A stretch of DNA of 64,000 nt from Photobacterium profundum (GCF_003026285.1 NZ_PYOD01000003.1:1-64000), one strand, 5' to 3'. Numbered from the stretch's first letter, positions 27,430-36,156 are shown. Notes: a model not told the origin generated them from the letters alone. Numbers and translations are program-made.

Positions 27430-28503
27430 CTAGGCACGCAAGGCGAGTGTGATACACACTATGCCATGATCGGTACTTTGGCTATCACGCTCAAAAGAGG
27501 GATTGATCAAGTGTCTGTCGTAGGTGTCATGCTCACTGATTTCGAAGAGGCTAGAATGGTACTGAGCATCAAACTCACAAGATAATAAAATATAATCTAA
27601 TATAGATTTTTTCATCCCGTAATAATGGGTTGGTGTACGATAAGCCATTTCAGGGCAGTTATCTGTTGCTTGGTAAAGATCCCATGCATCCTTTAATCGG
27701 TATTTAGCTAAAATTACATCGCTTTCAGATTCTGAAATGAAGCGTAATGAGCTTGTTAAGAGGTGAGCCAATACGCCATCTGAAAGTGAATCGTTAAAAT
27801 CACCCATAAGCATCATTGGCAGCCCCGTTTTTTCGCGACGTTCAATTATACTCATTAATAACAGTGCTGCTTCCGAACCGCGTTGAATCGACGAGCCCCA
27901 ACTACCCGTTACTTCCGCTTTTAATGTTTGAATAATTGTTTGTGTACGTGATTCGTCATGGGAACTGTTTTCATGCTCTATCATCGGACGCTTTGACTTG
28001 AAGTGCACGACATAGCAATCGCATTCGCCAATATGAGGGAGTTCAATCGTGGCGAGAAGAGGCTGACGACTAAATGTAAAATCATTTTTCAGCCCCATAG
28101 CAACCGCAAGCTCTTCATCTGGTATAACGGCTTCTATGTGAGTGATTGGGTAGCGTGATGCAATTGCCACAACAGGGCTACGGCAAATAAAGTCGTCAAT
28201 GACTTCTGCTTCATCAACCACCTCAAAATAGGCATAACCTTGTGCTGCGACTAAATTTTTAAGCGATTCAGGGCTAAATACTTCTTGAAAACCAATAACA
28301 TCTGGCTTGTATTCTATAAGGTATTCTGCAATCCAATTCTGTTTCTTTTGCCATTGCTCAGCGGTATAAATACGTTCGAAATCATAAAAGGCGAAAGGAG
28401 GTTCAAGGTAATTAAAAAGGTTGAACGTGGCGATTTTAATCGTATCAGACAGAGTTTGTGTTATAGCATCTTGTTCTATAACGGGCTGATTATCTTGTGG
28501 CAA
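27430..28503 (-). CDS. Endonuclease/exonuclease/phosphatase family protein
   Basis: 357-aa EEP-fold metal-dependent hydrolase. Key segments are IATFNLFNYL, VIGFQEVF (metal-binding Glu), MGDFNDS and the C-terminal STDHGIV, giving the complete catalytic set. Substrate could be DNA, an inositol phosphate or a lipid; no signal peptide is seen. The start is uncertain: the first plausible codon is a TTG at 28503 and no ATG is nearby. A palindromic operator-like sequence lies about 105 bases upstream and may control it and the divergent DoxX gene. Confidence 0.85.
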   Translation of the reverse strand: MPQDNQPVIEQDAITQTLSDTIKIATFNLFNYLEPPFAFYDFERIYTAEQWQKKQNWIAEYLIEYKPDVIGFQEVFSPESLKNLVAAQGYAYFEVVDEAEVIDDFICRSPVVAIASRYPITHIEAVIPDEELAVAMGLKNDFTFSRQPLLATIELPHIGECDCYVVHFKSKRPMIEHENSSHDESRTQTIIQTLKAEVTGSWGSSIQRGSEAALLLMSIIERREKTGLPMMLMGDFNDSLSDGVLAHLLTSSLRFISESESDVILAKYRLKDAWDLYQATDNCPEMAYRTPTHYYGMKKSILDYILLSCEFDAQYHSSLFEISEHDTYDRHLINPSFERDSQSTDHGIVCITLALRA

Positions 28504-28607
28504 ATTAGGCGTCTCGAATGATGTTTGACGTAGGCAGTATAACGGAAATCATGTTGTGCCGTTATTAGTTGAAGGTCTTTTCATGAAGTTCAATTTTTCC
28601 GCTTATA

Positions 28608-28636
28608 TAATTGCGCGCAATTAGTTTGCACGCAAA
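28608..28636. promoter_or_regulatory. Palindromic operator-like pair upstream of DoxX gene
   Basis: TAATTGCGCGCAATTA (28608-28623) is a perfect 16-bp palindrome. Three bases further, TTGCACGCAA repeats its core TTGCGCGCAA with one change. Two such sites side by side between divergent genes look like tandem binding sites of a dimeric repressor. A weak promoter (TTGCAC, 17-base spacer, TATCCT) overlaps the second copy. No specific regulator is assigned. Confidence 0.5.
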
Positions 28637-28743
28637 ATTATTTTAACGTATCCTTTTACACATTGATTAGCGTATATCATTACATTGCCGATGAGCATGA
28701 TGTGATAGCAACGGTATAAGTTAGAATGATGAAGGTTGATAAA

Positions 28744-29130
28744 ATGATGAATAATGGTTTGATAATCGCTGGTCGTGTCTTGTTAGGTTTGTATTTTTTA
28801 GTGCCTGGTATTATGAAATTTGTCGCGTGGGATATGCATGTCGGTTTGATGGCAAAGCATGGCATGGTGTTTATCCCATTTTTCCTTGCTGCGGCGGCTA
28901 TTTTCCAGATTATTGCAGGCTCTGCGCTTATCGTTAATCGCTATACAGGTATTGTATCTATACTGTTGGCACTCTTGGTTTTGGCTATTAACGTGAATTT
29001 ACATGATTTCTGGAATTTAGATGGACTTGAAGGAGCGCATGAAATGCAAAACTTTATTAAGAACATGGGGATATTTGCAGGTTTATTGATTTTAGCTGGG
29101 CATAATTTGCCAAAGTTAGCTGAAAAGTAG
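28744..29130 (+). CDS. DoxX family membrane protein
   Basis: 128 aa, four hydrophobic helices. LGLYFLVPGIMKFVAWD is the typical DoxX N-terminal motif, and NFIKNMGIFAGLLILA matches the last helix. GAAGG lies eight bases before the chosen ATG, so an ATG six codons upstream is rejected. It is distinct from the DoxX gene at 15456. Confidence 0.85.
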   Translation: MMNNGLIIAGRVLLGLYFLVPGIMKFVAWDMHVGLMAKHGMVFIPFFLAAAAIFQIIAGSALIVNRYTGIVSILLALLVLAINVNLHDFWNLDGLEGAHEMQNFIKNMGIFAGLLILAGHNLPKLAEK

Positions 29131-29140
29131 TGACTTGATA

Positions 29141-29178
29141 GTATATGTTTGATGAGCGGTAACTCATCAAACATATAC
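29141..29178. terminator. Perfect 16-bp stem between convergent genes
   Basis: GTATATGTTTGATGAG and its exact reverse complement flank a 6-base loop, 10 bases after the doxX stop and 11 before the end of the convergent exonuclease gene. Position suggests a bidirectional terminator, although T-tracts are weak. Confidence 0.7.
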
Positions 29179-29189
29179 TGAGTTATTTA

Positions 29190-29834
29190 TTATGTAGTTG
29201 CCATTTTATGTAGAAATGTAGGCGCCGCCGCTTTCGTTTTTTTGGATACTTGCTGCATTAAAGCAAATGAAGGCTGAGGTATATGAAATTGATTTTGCAA
29301 ATCTTCAAGCATTTGTAGCCACAGTTTAGCTGTCATTTCTGAATCGGCTAATGCACGGTGAAATACGCCATCGTGATCAATATTTTTATAGGCAACTAAA
29401 CTACCCAATTTATGATTTGGTGCATTTTGGTATAAACGACGCGCAATAAGCATAGAACAGGCAAATTCTCCGCCGTAGCTCCGCTTAATTATATCTAGTT
29501 CAGCATCTAGAAATCGTTTATCAAATGAGGCGTTGTGAGCAACAAGATTATAATCGCCGATAAAATCGGTAAATTGATCCATTACCTCATTGCAGGGTGC
29601 TGCTGTGCGAAGCATATTGTTAGTGATACCAGTATAACCTTCGATAAAGCTGCTCACTCTAAAGCCCGGATTCATTAATTTTTGAAAGCGATCAACTACT
29701 TTGCCATTTTCCATTAATACTGCACCGATCTCAATTGCACGGTCACCTTGGGTTGGTGATAAACCTGTGGTTTCGAAATCGAGGACGATAACGGTGTTTG
29801 CATTATCAGAGTGTTGAATCGAAGCGGTTTTCAC
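29190..29834 (-). CDS. 3'-5' exonuclease, DEDDh family (DnaQ-like)
   Basis: 214-aa single-domain nuclease. Exo I is VLDFETTGL (Asp and Glu), Exo [17 protein letters not shown] and Exo [13 protein letters not shown] with the catalytic His, completing DEDDh. It resembles the epsilon/PolC exonuclease fold without a polymerase domain, so it probably trims DNA or RNA rather than being the replicative proofreader. Confidence 0.9.
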   Translation of the reverse strand: MKTASIQHSDNANTVIVLDFETTGLSPTQGDRAIEIGAVLMENGKVVDRFQKLMNPGFRVSSFIEGYTGITNNMLRTAAPCNEVMDQFTDFIGDYNLVAHNASFDKRFLDAELDIIKRSYGGEFACSMLIARRLYQNAPNHKLGSLVAYKNIDHDGVFHRALADSEMTAKLWLQMLEDLQNQFHIPQPSFALMQQVSKKTKAAAPTFLHKMATT

Positions 29835-30468
29835 TATTATAGCCTTTGTGGTACGTCATGTTATCGCCCATTGTAGCCTTGATAGCATTTTTATAAAATA
29901 ACTCAGTTCAGCATACGCATTTAAAATTATAGAGAGGAAGGCTACCATGGCTAAGTTTATTCACTTCTCACTATATTTAACGTCCCATCCTAGCTTATCG
30001 GTCTTTGATTACTCATTGGATTTGCAAATTATTATGTTATGGAGGGGGTTAAGTTATTGTAATTAAATCCCAACCTTTAAAGTGGCGTCTTATATGTGAG
30101 ATTTGATTGCTTATGTTTTATAAGGTTTTTCTATTTAAATGTTTTGTTTTGTGAAACGATATTGGTTGTTTTAATTTTGTTGTGGCTATTTGTATTCTCA
30201 TGTTTTCACTGTATTAAAGTTCATTGTTTTTTATTTTATTTTAATTTATATTTATATAGTCGATTTAACTCTTTGAATATTAATGGGAATATTAATATTG
30301 CTGTTGGTTTGTTTTATGTTTTAGATGATTTTATTGTTTTTGATGTGAATTTAATATTATATTTTAATGTTGGTATTTATATGGGTGGATTTGTTATTTT
30401 CATTAACTTGTTCTAATGTTTTTAATACAAATAGTTGAGTTGTAAATATTGAAGGGGCGGTGAAAGTC
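29835..30468. other. Strongly T-rich intergenic region
   Basis: Over 600 bases. From about 30100 to 30420 the plus strand is dominated by T with little A or C, producing an accidental open frame of Phe/Leu/Val codons without a ribosome-binding site. No gene is accepted. It may act as a long leader of the small secreted protein at 30469 or as a binding site for a nucleoid protein. Confidence 0.5.
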
Positions 30469-30723
30469 ATGAATAAAATTACTCTTTTAACAATTTCAAT
30501 AATGAGCTTTTCTGTACAGGCGGTAGAACTCCAAGGACGAAATAATACAACCCATGCTGTATTTTATGATGTAAAGGGTTCATCAATGAATCAGAATTAT
30601 CAACCATCTGTTGAAGAGCTGAAGGGGCGTAGAGATACAACGAAGGCCAGTTACCCGAAAACAGGTGATTTTGTTGAAACTAATTTTAAGCCAACATTAG
30701 CAGATATCAAAGGTCGTTCTTAG
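30469..30723 (+). CDS. Small secreted protein with internal LxGR repeats
   Basis: 84 aa: signal peptide ending VQA, then a short mature protein carrying three related units, VELQGRNNTT, EELKGRRDTT and ADIKGRS, spaced about 33 residues apart. Each of the first two is followed by a Tyr-containing segment and a Pro. AAGGGG lies 11 bases before the ATG. No family recognised; exported, very hydrophilic, probably a small structural or binding peptide. Confidence 0.7.
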   Translation: MNKITLLTISIMSFSVQAVELQGRNNTTHAVFYDVKGSSMNQNYQPSVEELKGRRDTTKASYPKTGDFVETNFKPTLADIKGRS

Positions 30724-30870
30724 TATTTAATTGGTTTAGCAGTCATTATCTGAAATCAGGTCTATGTGCATTTTTATAAGTTTAGAGCCTGTTGTTGAAT
30801 GGAAAGTGAACCTATTGGGTTTACTTTTTTATTTGTTGTCTCATAGATTAGCGCCAGCTAAGGGCTCAAT

Positions 30871-30912
30871 AAATTCTCGCTGAAACGAGCATCTTGAGGT
30901 AACTTGGGCATA
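30871..30912. repeat. Solo left end of TATACC-type MITE-like repeat
   Basis: ATTCTCGCTGAAACGAGCAT followed by CTTGAGGTAACTTGGGCATA is the reverse complement of the left terminus of the element at 43207. It lies 25 bases before the methyltransferase gene. Confidence 0.6.
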
Positions 30913-30937
30913 TGAATTGAATACTTAGCGAGAAATA

Positions 30938-31483
30938 ATGAACGTTTATAAGGTAAATAACGCGCATTCAAACTTACTTCAAACCTATGCAAAAGAGCTA
31001 AAAATCGCTTCTAAACAAGGGCCAATACTCGACCTAGCATGTGGAAGTGGTCGAAATGGATTGTATCTTGCTCGCTTAGGTCTTCCTGTTATTTTTGCTG
31101 ATCAAGATAAAGAAAAGTTACAGACAATTGAACGTATCATTAAGGAAGAAAAGCTTACGTCAACAACATGGTTGGTTGATCTTGAGTATGGTGACGAACA
31201 TCTAATCGACAATCAATATGGCGCTATTATTACGTTTCGTTATTTACACCGTCCGCTATTTAATTCACTCAAACGTAGTGTTAAGCCTTCTGGCATTGTG
31301 ATTTATGAAACATTTAACGAAGCTCAACGAAAATTTGGTCGTCCACAAAATCCAGATTTTTTATTAAAAGAAAACGAATTAATTGATATTTTTAGTCACT
31401 GGCATATTTTGCATCAGTTTGAAGGTGAAGTAGGGGAACCGACTAGTTCGATTTCTCAAGTTGTTGCTCAGCGTAATTATTGA
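30938..31483 (+). CDS. Class I SAM-dependent methyltransferase (TehB-like)
   Basis: 181 aa. Motif I is ILDLACGSGRNGLYLARLG, the SAM-binding loop, and FADQDKEKL gives the acidic residue at the end of strand 2. The rest keeps the short Rossmann fold of TehB-type tellurite-resistance methyltransferases, with YETFNEAQRKFGRP near the end. Substrate unknown. Next gene begins 13 bases after the stop. Confidence 0.82.
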   Translation: MNVYKVNNAHSNLLQTYAKELKIASKQGPILDLACGSGRNGLYLARLGLPVIFADQDKEKLQTIERIIKEEKLTSTTWLVDLEYGDEHLIDNQYGAIITFRYLHRPLFNSLKRSVKPSGIVIYETFNEAQRKFGRPQNPDFLLKENELIDIFSHWHILHQFEGEVGEPTSSISQVVAQRNY

Positions 31484-31496
31484 TAGGTGTATAAAG

Positions 31497-32078
31497 ATGA
31501 ATATGATGAAAAAATGTCTATTAATTTCTGCTTTGGCTATAAGTATGAATACGATGGCAAACACTGCTCCTGTTGAATTCCAACTGATTCCAACTATTAT
31601 GGAAAAGTTTGATCATGCTGAGTTATACCAAAAAAAGTCAGCAACATTAGGCCGATTACCATTAGCCAGTGAAATTGGTCAAGATTTCCCTACGTATGTG
31701 TCAGACAGTAAAGGCGGTTACACAGTAGAAACTCGTAATAAAATGACTAATGATGTCGTTGTCGCCAGTATGCTAAAGCCGATTGTTAAAGATGTTTATA
31801 ACCAATGGCTAGTACCGAAAAGTACATGGCAAAAAACATATGGTGTACTACCTACATCTTCTGAATTTAAATCGTTTAAGCGGATCAAAACGATTAAGGC
31901 CATTAAAATTGATGACGAACTACTATCGCTATTAGGCAGTGAAGATGGTGAAACAGCAGTTATTGCCGTAAGTTGGGATGATAACGGAATGAAAGTGTAT
32001 AAAGGCGGTTATTTAGCTGACTATGAATACGGTATTGCACCAGAAGAAATGAAATCAAACTACGAACTAGTAAAATAA
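31497..32078 (+). CDS. Secreted protein of unknown function
   Basis: 193 aa with a signal peptide ending TMANT at about residue 24. No cysteine in the mature part and no motif recognised; the C-terminal half contains ETAVIAVSWDDNGMKVYKGG, a beta-rich stretch. It closely follows the methyltransferase gene and may share its transcript. Start choice between adjacent Met codons is uncertain by a few residues. Confidence 0.65.
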   Translation: MNMMKKCLLISALAISMNTMANTAPVEFQLIPTIMEKFDHAELYQKKSATLGRLPLASEIGQDFPTYVSDSKGGYTVETRNKMTNDVVVASMLKPIVKDVYNQWLVPKSTWQKTYGVLPTSSEFKSFKRIKTIKAIKIDDELLSLLGSEDGETAVIAVSWDDNGMKVYKGGYLADYEYGIAPEEMKSNYELVK

Positions 32079-32097
32079 TGTTAAACGCGTTAAATAG

Positions 32098-32130
32098 AAG
32101 CCATTAACATTCGAATGTCAGTGGCTTTTA
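32098..32130. terminator. Bidirectional terminator
   Basis: AAGCCA...TGGCTT encloses ACATTCGAATGT, forming an extended hairpin, followed by TTATTTTATT on the plus strand; it lies between convergent genes ending at 32078 and 32139. Confidence 0.8.
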
Positions 32131-32138
32131 TTTTATTG

Positions 32139-32519
32139 CTACTTACCTGCGATTTTAGCCGTGAGTACACCTTGCATCGCATAAATATTAGTTTTGCCGT
32201 TAAACTCAAGAGAAATAGGTTCTGACTGCCCTGAAACCCATACTTTTAATTCTGCATCTAAATCGAAGTGACCAGTAGACTCGACGGTATACATGGTGAT
32301 CGCTTTATAAGGAATCGAGCGATATTCAACTTTCTTCCCAGTTAAGCCTTGTTTGTCGATAAGCAGTAAGCGCTGGTCGGTTAACACAATCATATCGCGA
32401 ACTAATTTGTATGCGATCTCTATGTGTTCGTTAGGTCCTAGAATGGTAGAAAGTTCTTCTGTTGCATCTGCGATGCTCATTTCACCAGCATTACCTAAAA
32501 TAGCGTCAAATAGTCCCAT
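32139..32519 (-). CDS. Bacterial PH-domain protein
   Basis: 126-aa cytosolic protein consisting of one bacterial pleckstrin-homology-like domain (bPH_1/DUF1696 type): YKLVRDMIVLTDQRLLLIDKQG, a long beta region, then an amphipathic C-terminal helix. Function unknown; family members form oligomeric rings. It is monocistronic. Confidence 0.82.
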   Translation of the reverse strand: MGLFDAILGNAGEMSIADATEELSTILGPNEHIEIAYKLVRDMIVLTDQRLLLIDKQGLTGKKVEYRSIPYKAITMYTVESTGHFDLDAELKVWVSGQSEPISLEFNGKTNIYAMQGVLTAKIAGK

Positions 32520-32698
32520 TACGTGATCCTTTATCTTTCGTTATTGTTATTAATAGCATGACAAGTACACTATAAAACGATTTATATCAGCATTCTGAAG
32601 TCATTGCCTCATTTCTGTCATGACAGTAAATCATTAAAGGAGTAGGTTAATGTCATTATTTTGTGAAAGGCATTTTTGATGCCTTAAATGTGTAGAAG

Positions 32699-33001
32699 AT
32701 GAATAATTTGAATAAATCGGTATGGGTTGTATCACCACTTCTTATCAAGAAATGTTTAATGGCGCTGTTTTTGGCTGGATTGTCATTTGTTAGCTTTATC
32801 TTGTTGTTTAGCATGCTGAGTAAGGCATCTAATGAGCCTCTTACTTTTAACCCTATCGACGTGCTGTATGGGTTAGCATTTTCGTTAGGCTGGGGGCTTG
32901 GTTTATCGAATACAACGGCAATTGTACTTGCTTGTTTTATTTTATTGATTCCATCTGCGGCATTTTTTACTCTTGGTTGGAAAGTGGTCAAGAAAGGTTG
33001 A
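32699..33001 (+). CDS. Small integral membrane protein
   Basis: 100 aa with two to three hydrophobic segments (near 18-40, 55-72 and 75-95) and a positively charged cytoplasmic end KVVKKG. No family recognised and the ribosome-binding site is weak. An overlapping minus-strand frame at 32656-33024 is judged less likely because this frame has the composition of a membrane protein and ends at a terminator. Confidence 0.55.
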   Translation: MNNLNKSVWVVSPLLIKKCLMALFLAGLSFVSFILLFSMLSKASNEPLTFNPIDVLYGLAFSLGWGLGLSNTTAIVLACFILLIPSAAFFTLGWKVVKKG

Positions 33002-33041
33002 GGTAAACACAATAGCGGTATCAATATAGCCGTAAAATCTA

Positions 33042-33066
33042 AAGGCGAGTTACTGAAACTCGCCTT
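33042..33066. terminator. Bidirectional terminator
   Basis: Perfect 10-bp stem AAGGCGAGTT / AACTCGCCTT with a 5-base loop between convergent genes. Confidence 0.85.
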
Positions 33067-33088
33067 AATGAATCATTGAGTTCTGGCT

Positions 33089-33511
33089 TTAAAAACCGCG
33101 TTTTTTCCAAAATTGACCTTCGTCTCTAGCATAAAGGTTAAAGGTTTTTTCAGCGATAATTTTACCTTTCATCTCTATCGTCATACGCCAGTCACCTAAC
33201 TTGTTGTCTATTGGTGCCCAGATGGTGTCGCCTAGATAAAAATCCCAATCATTGTTCCGAACATACAATTCACCATCAAAAGGTTCAAGCACATCACCAG
33301 AACCATCGGTGATGTCTGGATGATAGATACAATAGCGAATCTTTTCACCACGGGCTTTTTTGATGTTAACGATGAAACCAAACTCAACATCGATTTCTGC
33401 CGGAATATCTGTAGTAAATGTTTTCACTTTAGGTAAATGCTTAGATTCAGCATCCCATGTGGTGTGAATACCGTAAGTTTCGATTTTAATTATGGGTTTA
33501 GTTTTTGCCAT
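33089..33511 (-). CDS. DUF3859 family protein
   Basis: 140-aa cytosolic beta-rich protein. ETYGIHTTWDAESKHLPKV near the N-terminus, VEFGFIVNIKKARG and the aromatic segment WDFYLGDTIWAPIDNKLGDW identify DUF3859, function unknown. An alternative GTG start three codons upstream exists. It is transcribed alone. Confidence 0.82.
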   Translation of the reverse strand: MAKTKPIIKIETYGIHTTWDAESKHLPKVKTFTTDIPAEIDVEFGFIVNIKKARGEKIRYCIYHPDITDGSGDVLEPFDGELYVRNNDWDFYLGDTIWAPIDNKLGDWRMTIEMKGKIIAEKTFNLYARDEGQFWKKRGF

Positions 33512-33888
33512 TTCTTTCACATCAATGTGTACTAATGGCTGAATTATAACGGATAGTTGGGTGATGTTATCAAGTGTTATCGTTAAAAATCACCATGCAT
33601 AGTAAACGTTATTTTATTAAATGCTTAAATTTACGTTATTTTACGCTTGTTCAACAATGGTTTACCTTCATTACGTTATTATAATGTTGAACTCATTAAA
33701 GACATTGCATTATACCTGATGAAATAAATAATACTGATTTCATCATTTTAACAGAAGCTAGATAAATGGAATGAGTAATAACAGTTTGCCTAATTGTTAT
33801 GTCGTTATTTTTCATCGGTCGAAATTTTTGTGTTGGAATAAGACTAAGTAAGTGCTTATTTCAAAAATATATAAAAAGAAGGTTTATT
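33512..33888. other. Divergent intergenic region with repeated ACGTTATT
   Basis: About 375 bases with no gene. ACGTTATT occurs three times (33606, 33633, 33673) in direct orientation and could be a regulator site for either flanking gene. No known motif assigned. Confidence 0.4.
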
Positions 33889-34200
33889 ATGAAATTATTA
33901 AATACAGCTGTTGCCGTTATGTGTGTCGTTTTTTCAACTGTCACATTAGCGGATATGAAAGTAGTCGATACAGCAAATGGTGCGTGGGTAACCGTATCTG
34001 AGCAAGGAGCACCGGTTGCTAACGCTGAGGTGACAGTCAAAAATGTTCCTCAATCGAAAGGGACCTATATGACCAATGAGAATGGCCGTGTGTTTGTACC
34101 ATTATCATTGAACAGCTCTCGGTCAGTGAAATATAACGCTGTTACTGAAAATGGCACTGAATATAATCGCTATGCATTTCATAGTGACAGCAAACGTTAA
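33889..34200 (+). CDS. Small periplasmic protein with carboxypeptidase-regulatory-like fold
   Basis: 103 aa with signal peptide ending TLA. The mature part VSEQGAPVANAEVTVKN, followed by TNENGRVFVPL, is the Ig-like repeat found in carboxypeptidase regulatory-like and SpaA-type domains. AGAAGG lies six bases before the ATG, which rejects an in-frame start 30 codons upstream. Function unknown; perhaps a binding or assembly module. Confidence 0.78.
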   Translation: MKLLNTAVAVMCVVFSTVTLADMKVVDTANGAWVTVSEQGAPVANAEVTVKNVPQSKGTYMTNENGRVFVPLSLNSSRSVKYNAVTENGTEYNRYAFHSDSKR

Positions 34201-34237
34201 TATCGTTTACGCTGTATCTTGTCATGAATAAATATAG

Positions 34238-34264
34238 AAGGTGGGATCGTATCTCGCCTTTTTC
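34238..34264 (+). terminator. Terminator after small periplasmic protein gene
   Basis: AAGGTGGGAT pairs with ATCTCGCCTT (two GU pairs) around CGT, followed by a T run. Confidence 0.75.
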
Positions 34265-34287
34265 AGTATAAATGAACGACAGATAGA

Positions 34288-34325
34288 GAAAGAAAAAGCC
34301 ACGCAGAATTAAACGTGCGTGGCTT
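34288..34325 (-). terminator. Terminator after M14 carboxypeptidase gene
   Basis: On the minus strand AAGCCACGCA pairs exactly with TGCGTGGCTT around a 10-base loop, followed by TTTTC. It lies about 50 bases after the stop. Confidence 0.85.
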
Positions 34326-34376
34326 AGTGTGTACTAGTTTGTAGCGCTATATTTTACTAAAGGCGCTAGCTACGCT

Positions 34377-35501
34377 TTATACATCATCAATAACTGCGAG
34401 GGTTGCTGCTAGCATGTCATGACCAAACGCAAGGCTACGTTCTGGTGACCAGCCGTAAAGTGCATCTGGCTGTGCATTATGATCTTTAAACGGCATTTCT
34501 ACAGTGTAAGACAGGCACTTAAACTGCTCGGCAACCCAGTTAGAACAAACCGTTAGATTTGCTTTACCTGGCTCATCTTTGTCATAGCCATGCTCATCTT
34601 GGAACTCAGGTGTAATTGTTAGTAATGCTTGCTTAAACTTATTCTCTAAGTTGGCGTGGCGTTCATCATAAGATGGAATACCTTCACTACCCGCAACAAA
34701 GTTATAAGGAATAGCTTCATCGCCGTGAATATCGAGGAACATATCGATACCGGTTTCAAGCATACGTTCACGTACTAAGAAAACTTCAGGGCTCTTTTCC
34801 ATTGATGGTGTTTGCCATTCACGGTTTAAATTCACACCAGCCGCATTGGTACGTAAATGTCCACGAATACCACCATCTGGGTTCATGTTTGGCACTACAT
34901 AGAAAATGGCTTTATCGAGAAGCGCACGACCAACCGTATCTGTTTCATCAAGTAAGCGCTGTAGCAAACCTTCAATGAACCATTCTGCCATTGTTTCGCC
35001 TGGGTGTTGGCGTGCAATTATCCATACTTTTTTCTTATCATCAGCGGGTTCACCAATAGTAAGTAGGCTCATGTCATTGTTATCTAGTGTGCTGCCCAAC
35101 GTTTCAAGTTGGCTGTTGAAGTTAACTTGTGCTTGATGCAAAAGATCTTGGTGGCGATCGTAGGTGTATGGTGCAAAGTAAGCAAAGTACATAGACCCTT
35201 GCTCTGGGAAGAAGCGGAAAGTCAGTGTATCACCATCGAACTCGGCAGGAATACGGAACCATTCATCACGATCGTAAGATGCAACAACATCGTAGCCTTG
35301 CCAGCCTTCAGGGTAAGCCGATTTAGCAAGGTTGAGTAATTTTACAGTGTGTTCTTCTTGCGCTTGTGTTTCTAAGCGGAAGTGAAACCATTGGTAATAT
35401 TCAGATTGATTGTCATTAGGAATAGTGAGTTGAATATCTTCTGGTGAGTCGGCTTTAACTACATTAATGTTGCCGCCATCGAAGTTACTAAAAATTTTCA
35501 T
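34377..35501 (-). CDS. M14 family zinc carboxypeptidase
   Basis: 374-aa cytosolic carboxypeptidase of the M14 type related to cytosolic carboxypeptidases. The N-terminal beta domain (about 1-125) precedes the catalytic domain with zinc ligands in RQHPGETMAEW (HxxE) and LDIHGDE; YTVEMPF carries the probable catalytic Glu. VPNMNPDGGIRGHLRTNAAGVNLNRE is the conserved substrate-binding stretch. Substrate is unknown, perhaps cell peptides. The start was set at the ATG with family-like MKIFSNFDGG; ten extra codons are possible. Confidence 0.9.
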   Translation of the reverse strand: MKIFSNFDGGNINVVKADSPEDIQLTIPNDNQSEYYQWFHFRLETQAQEEHTVKLLNLAKSAYPEGWQGYDVVASYDRDEWFRIPAEFDGDTLTFRFFPEQGSMYFAYFAPYTYDRHQDLLHQAQVNFNSQLETLGSTLDNNDMSLLTIGEPADDKKKVWIIARQHPGETMAEWFIEGLLQRLLDETDTVGRALLDKAIFYVVPNMNPDGGIRGHLRTNAAGVNLNREWQTPSMEKSPEVFLVRERMLETGIDMFLDIHGDEAIPYNFVAGSEGIPSYDERHANLENKFKQALLTITPEFQDEHGYDKDEPGKANLTVCSNWVAEQFKCLSYTVEMPFKDHNAQPDALYGWSPERSLAFGHDMLAATLAVIDDV

Positions 35502-35565
35502 CGTTGTTATTTCACTCGCTATGCAATACAAGAGGCTGAGATTATCACAATCTTAGATGATGAAT

Positions 35566-35832
35566 AATACCAATTCCATTAATTATCTGACCTTTCAGAA
35601 TACCACTGGGAGTTGAGTTCAAGGATAGTGCTTGGTAGAAGAGTGGTTCTCTTTTGAAATCGCTAGACACAGAAGCTGGCTTCCAGTGGTGTTCCCTTTG
35701 GGCGAGTTTAAAATACTTTTATACTGCGTTAATAAATTTCAATTTAGAGCCACTAGATCCTCAATTTATCTCCTTGCCTAAAAGCATTTTAACTCTCGCT
35801 GAACTGATCAGATAATTAATGGATTTGGTATA
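35566..35832. repeat. MITE-like element with 24-bp terminal inverted repeats (family 2)
   Basis: About 267 bp without coding capacity. The ends are inverted repeats starting ATACCAA and continuing CCATTAATTATCTGA, 23 of 24 bases identical. The core contains GGGCGAGT, CCTTGCCT and CTCGCTGAA at the same relative spacing as in the element at 43207-43472. It lies upstream of the M14 carboxypeptidase gene, between divergent genes. Confidence 0.8.
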
Positions 35833-36156
35833 AATAGAGTGTTGTGAGATAACAGTTTTTTGGTAAACATTCTTGGAATAAACAGGCAGGCTTAACTTAG
35901 GGGAAATATAAAACGTAACAAAATGATAACCTGTCAGGGCGTATGTTTCTTTATATTTTAATGGGTTAGATAAACTCGTAGGGTTCGAAAAGAGTAAACT
36001 ATTTTTACCCGCTGTATGGTAGCTGAATAGGCCATAAGATTTAATTTATGTTTCATTTTGTCGTGCCATAATCTGCTTTTAATTTAATGAGTCACTGTTC
36101 AATAGCTTGATTCTTATAGCTCAGCTACATTCTACATTTAGCGGATAAGGGCCTAC
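35833..36156. other. Intergenic region, promoter of patatin gene
   Basis: About 325 bases with no gene or repeat seen. Confidence 0.4.

Noticed and set aside
30096..30416. 106-aa hydrophobic frame in the T-rich tract
   Set aside because: Produced by the T bias; no ribosome-binding site and implausible composition of Phe, Leu, Val and Ile.
32656..33024. 122-aa minus-strand frame
   Set aside because: Overlaps a better membrane-protein frame on the plus strand that ends at a terminator.
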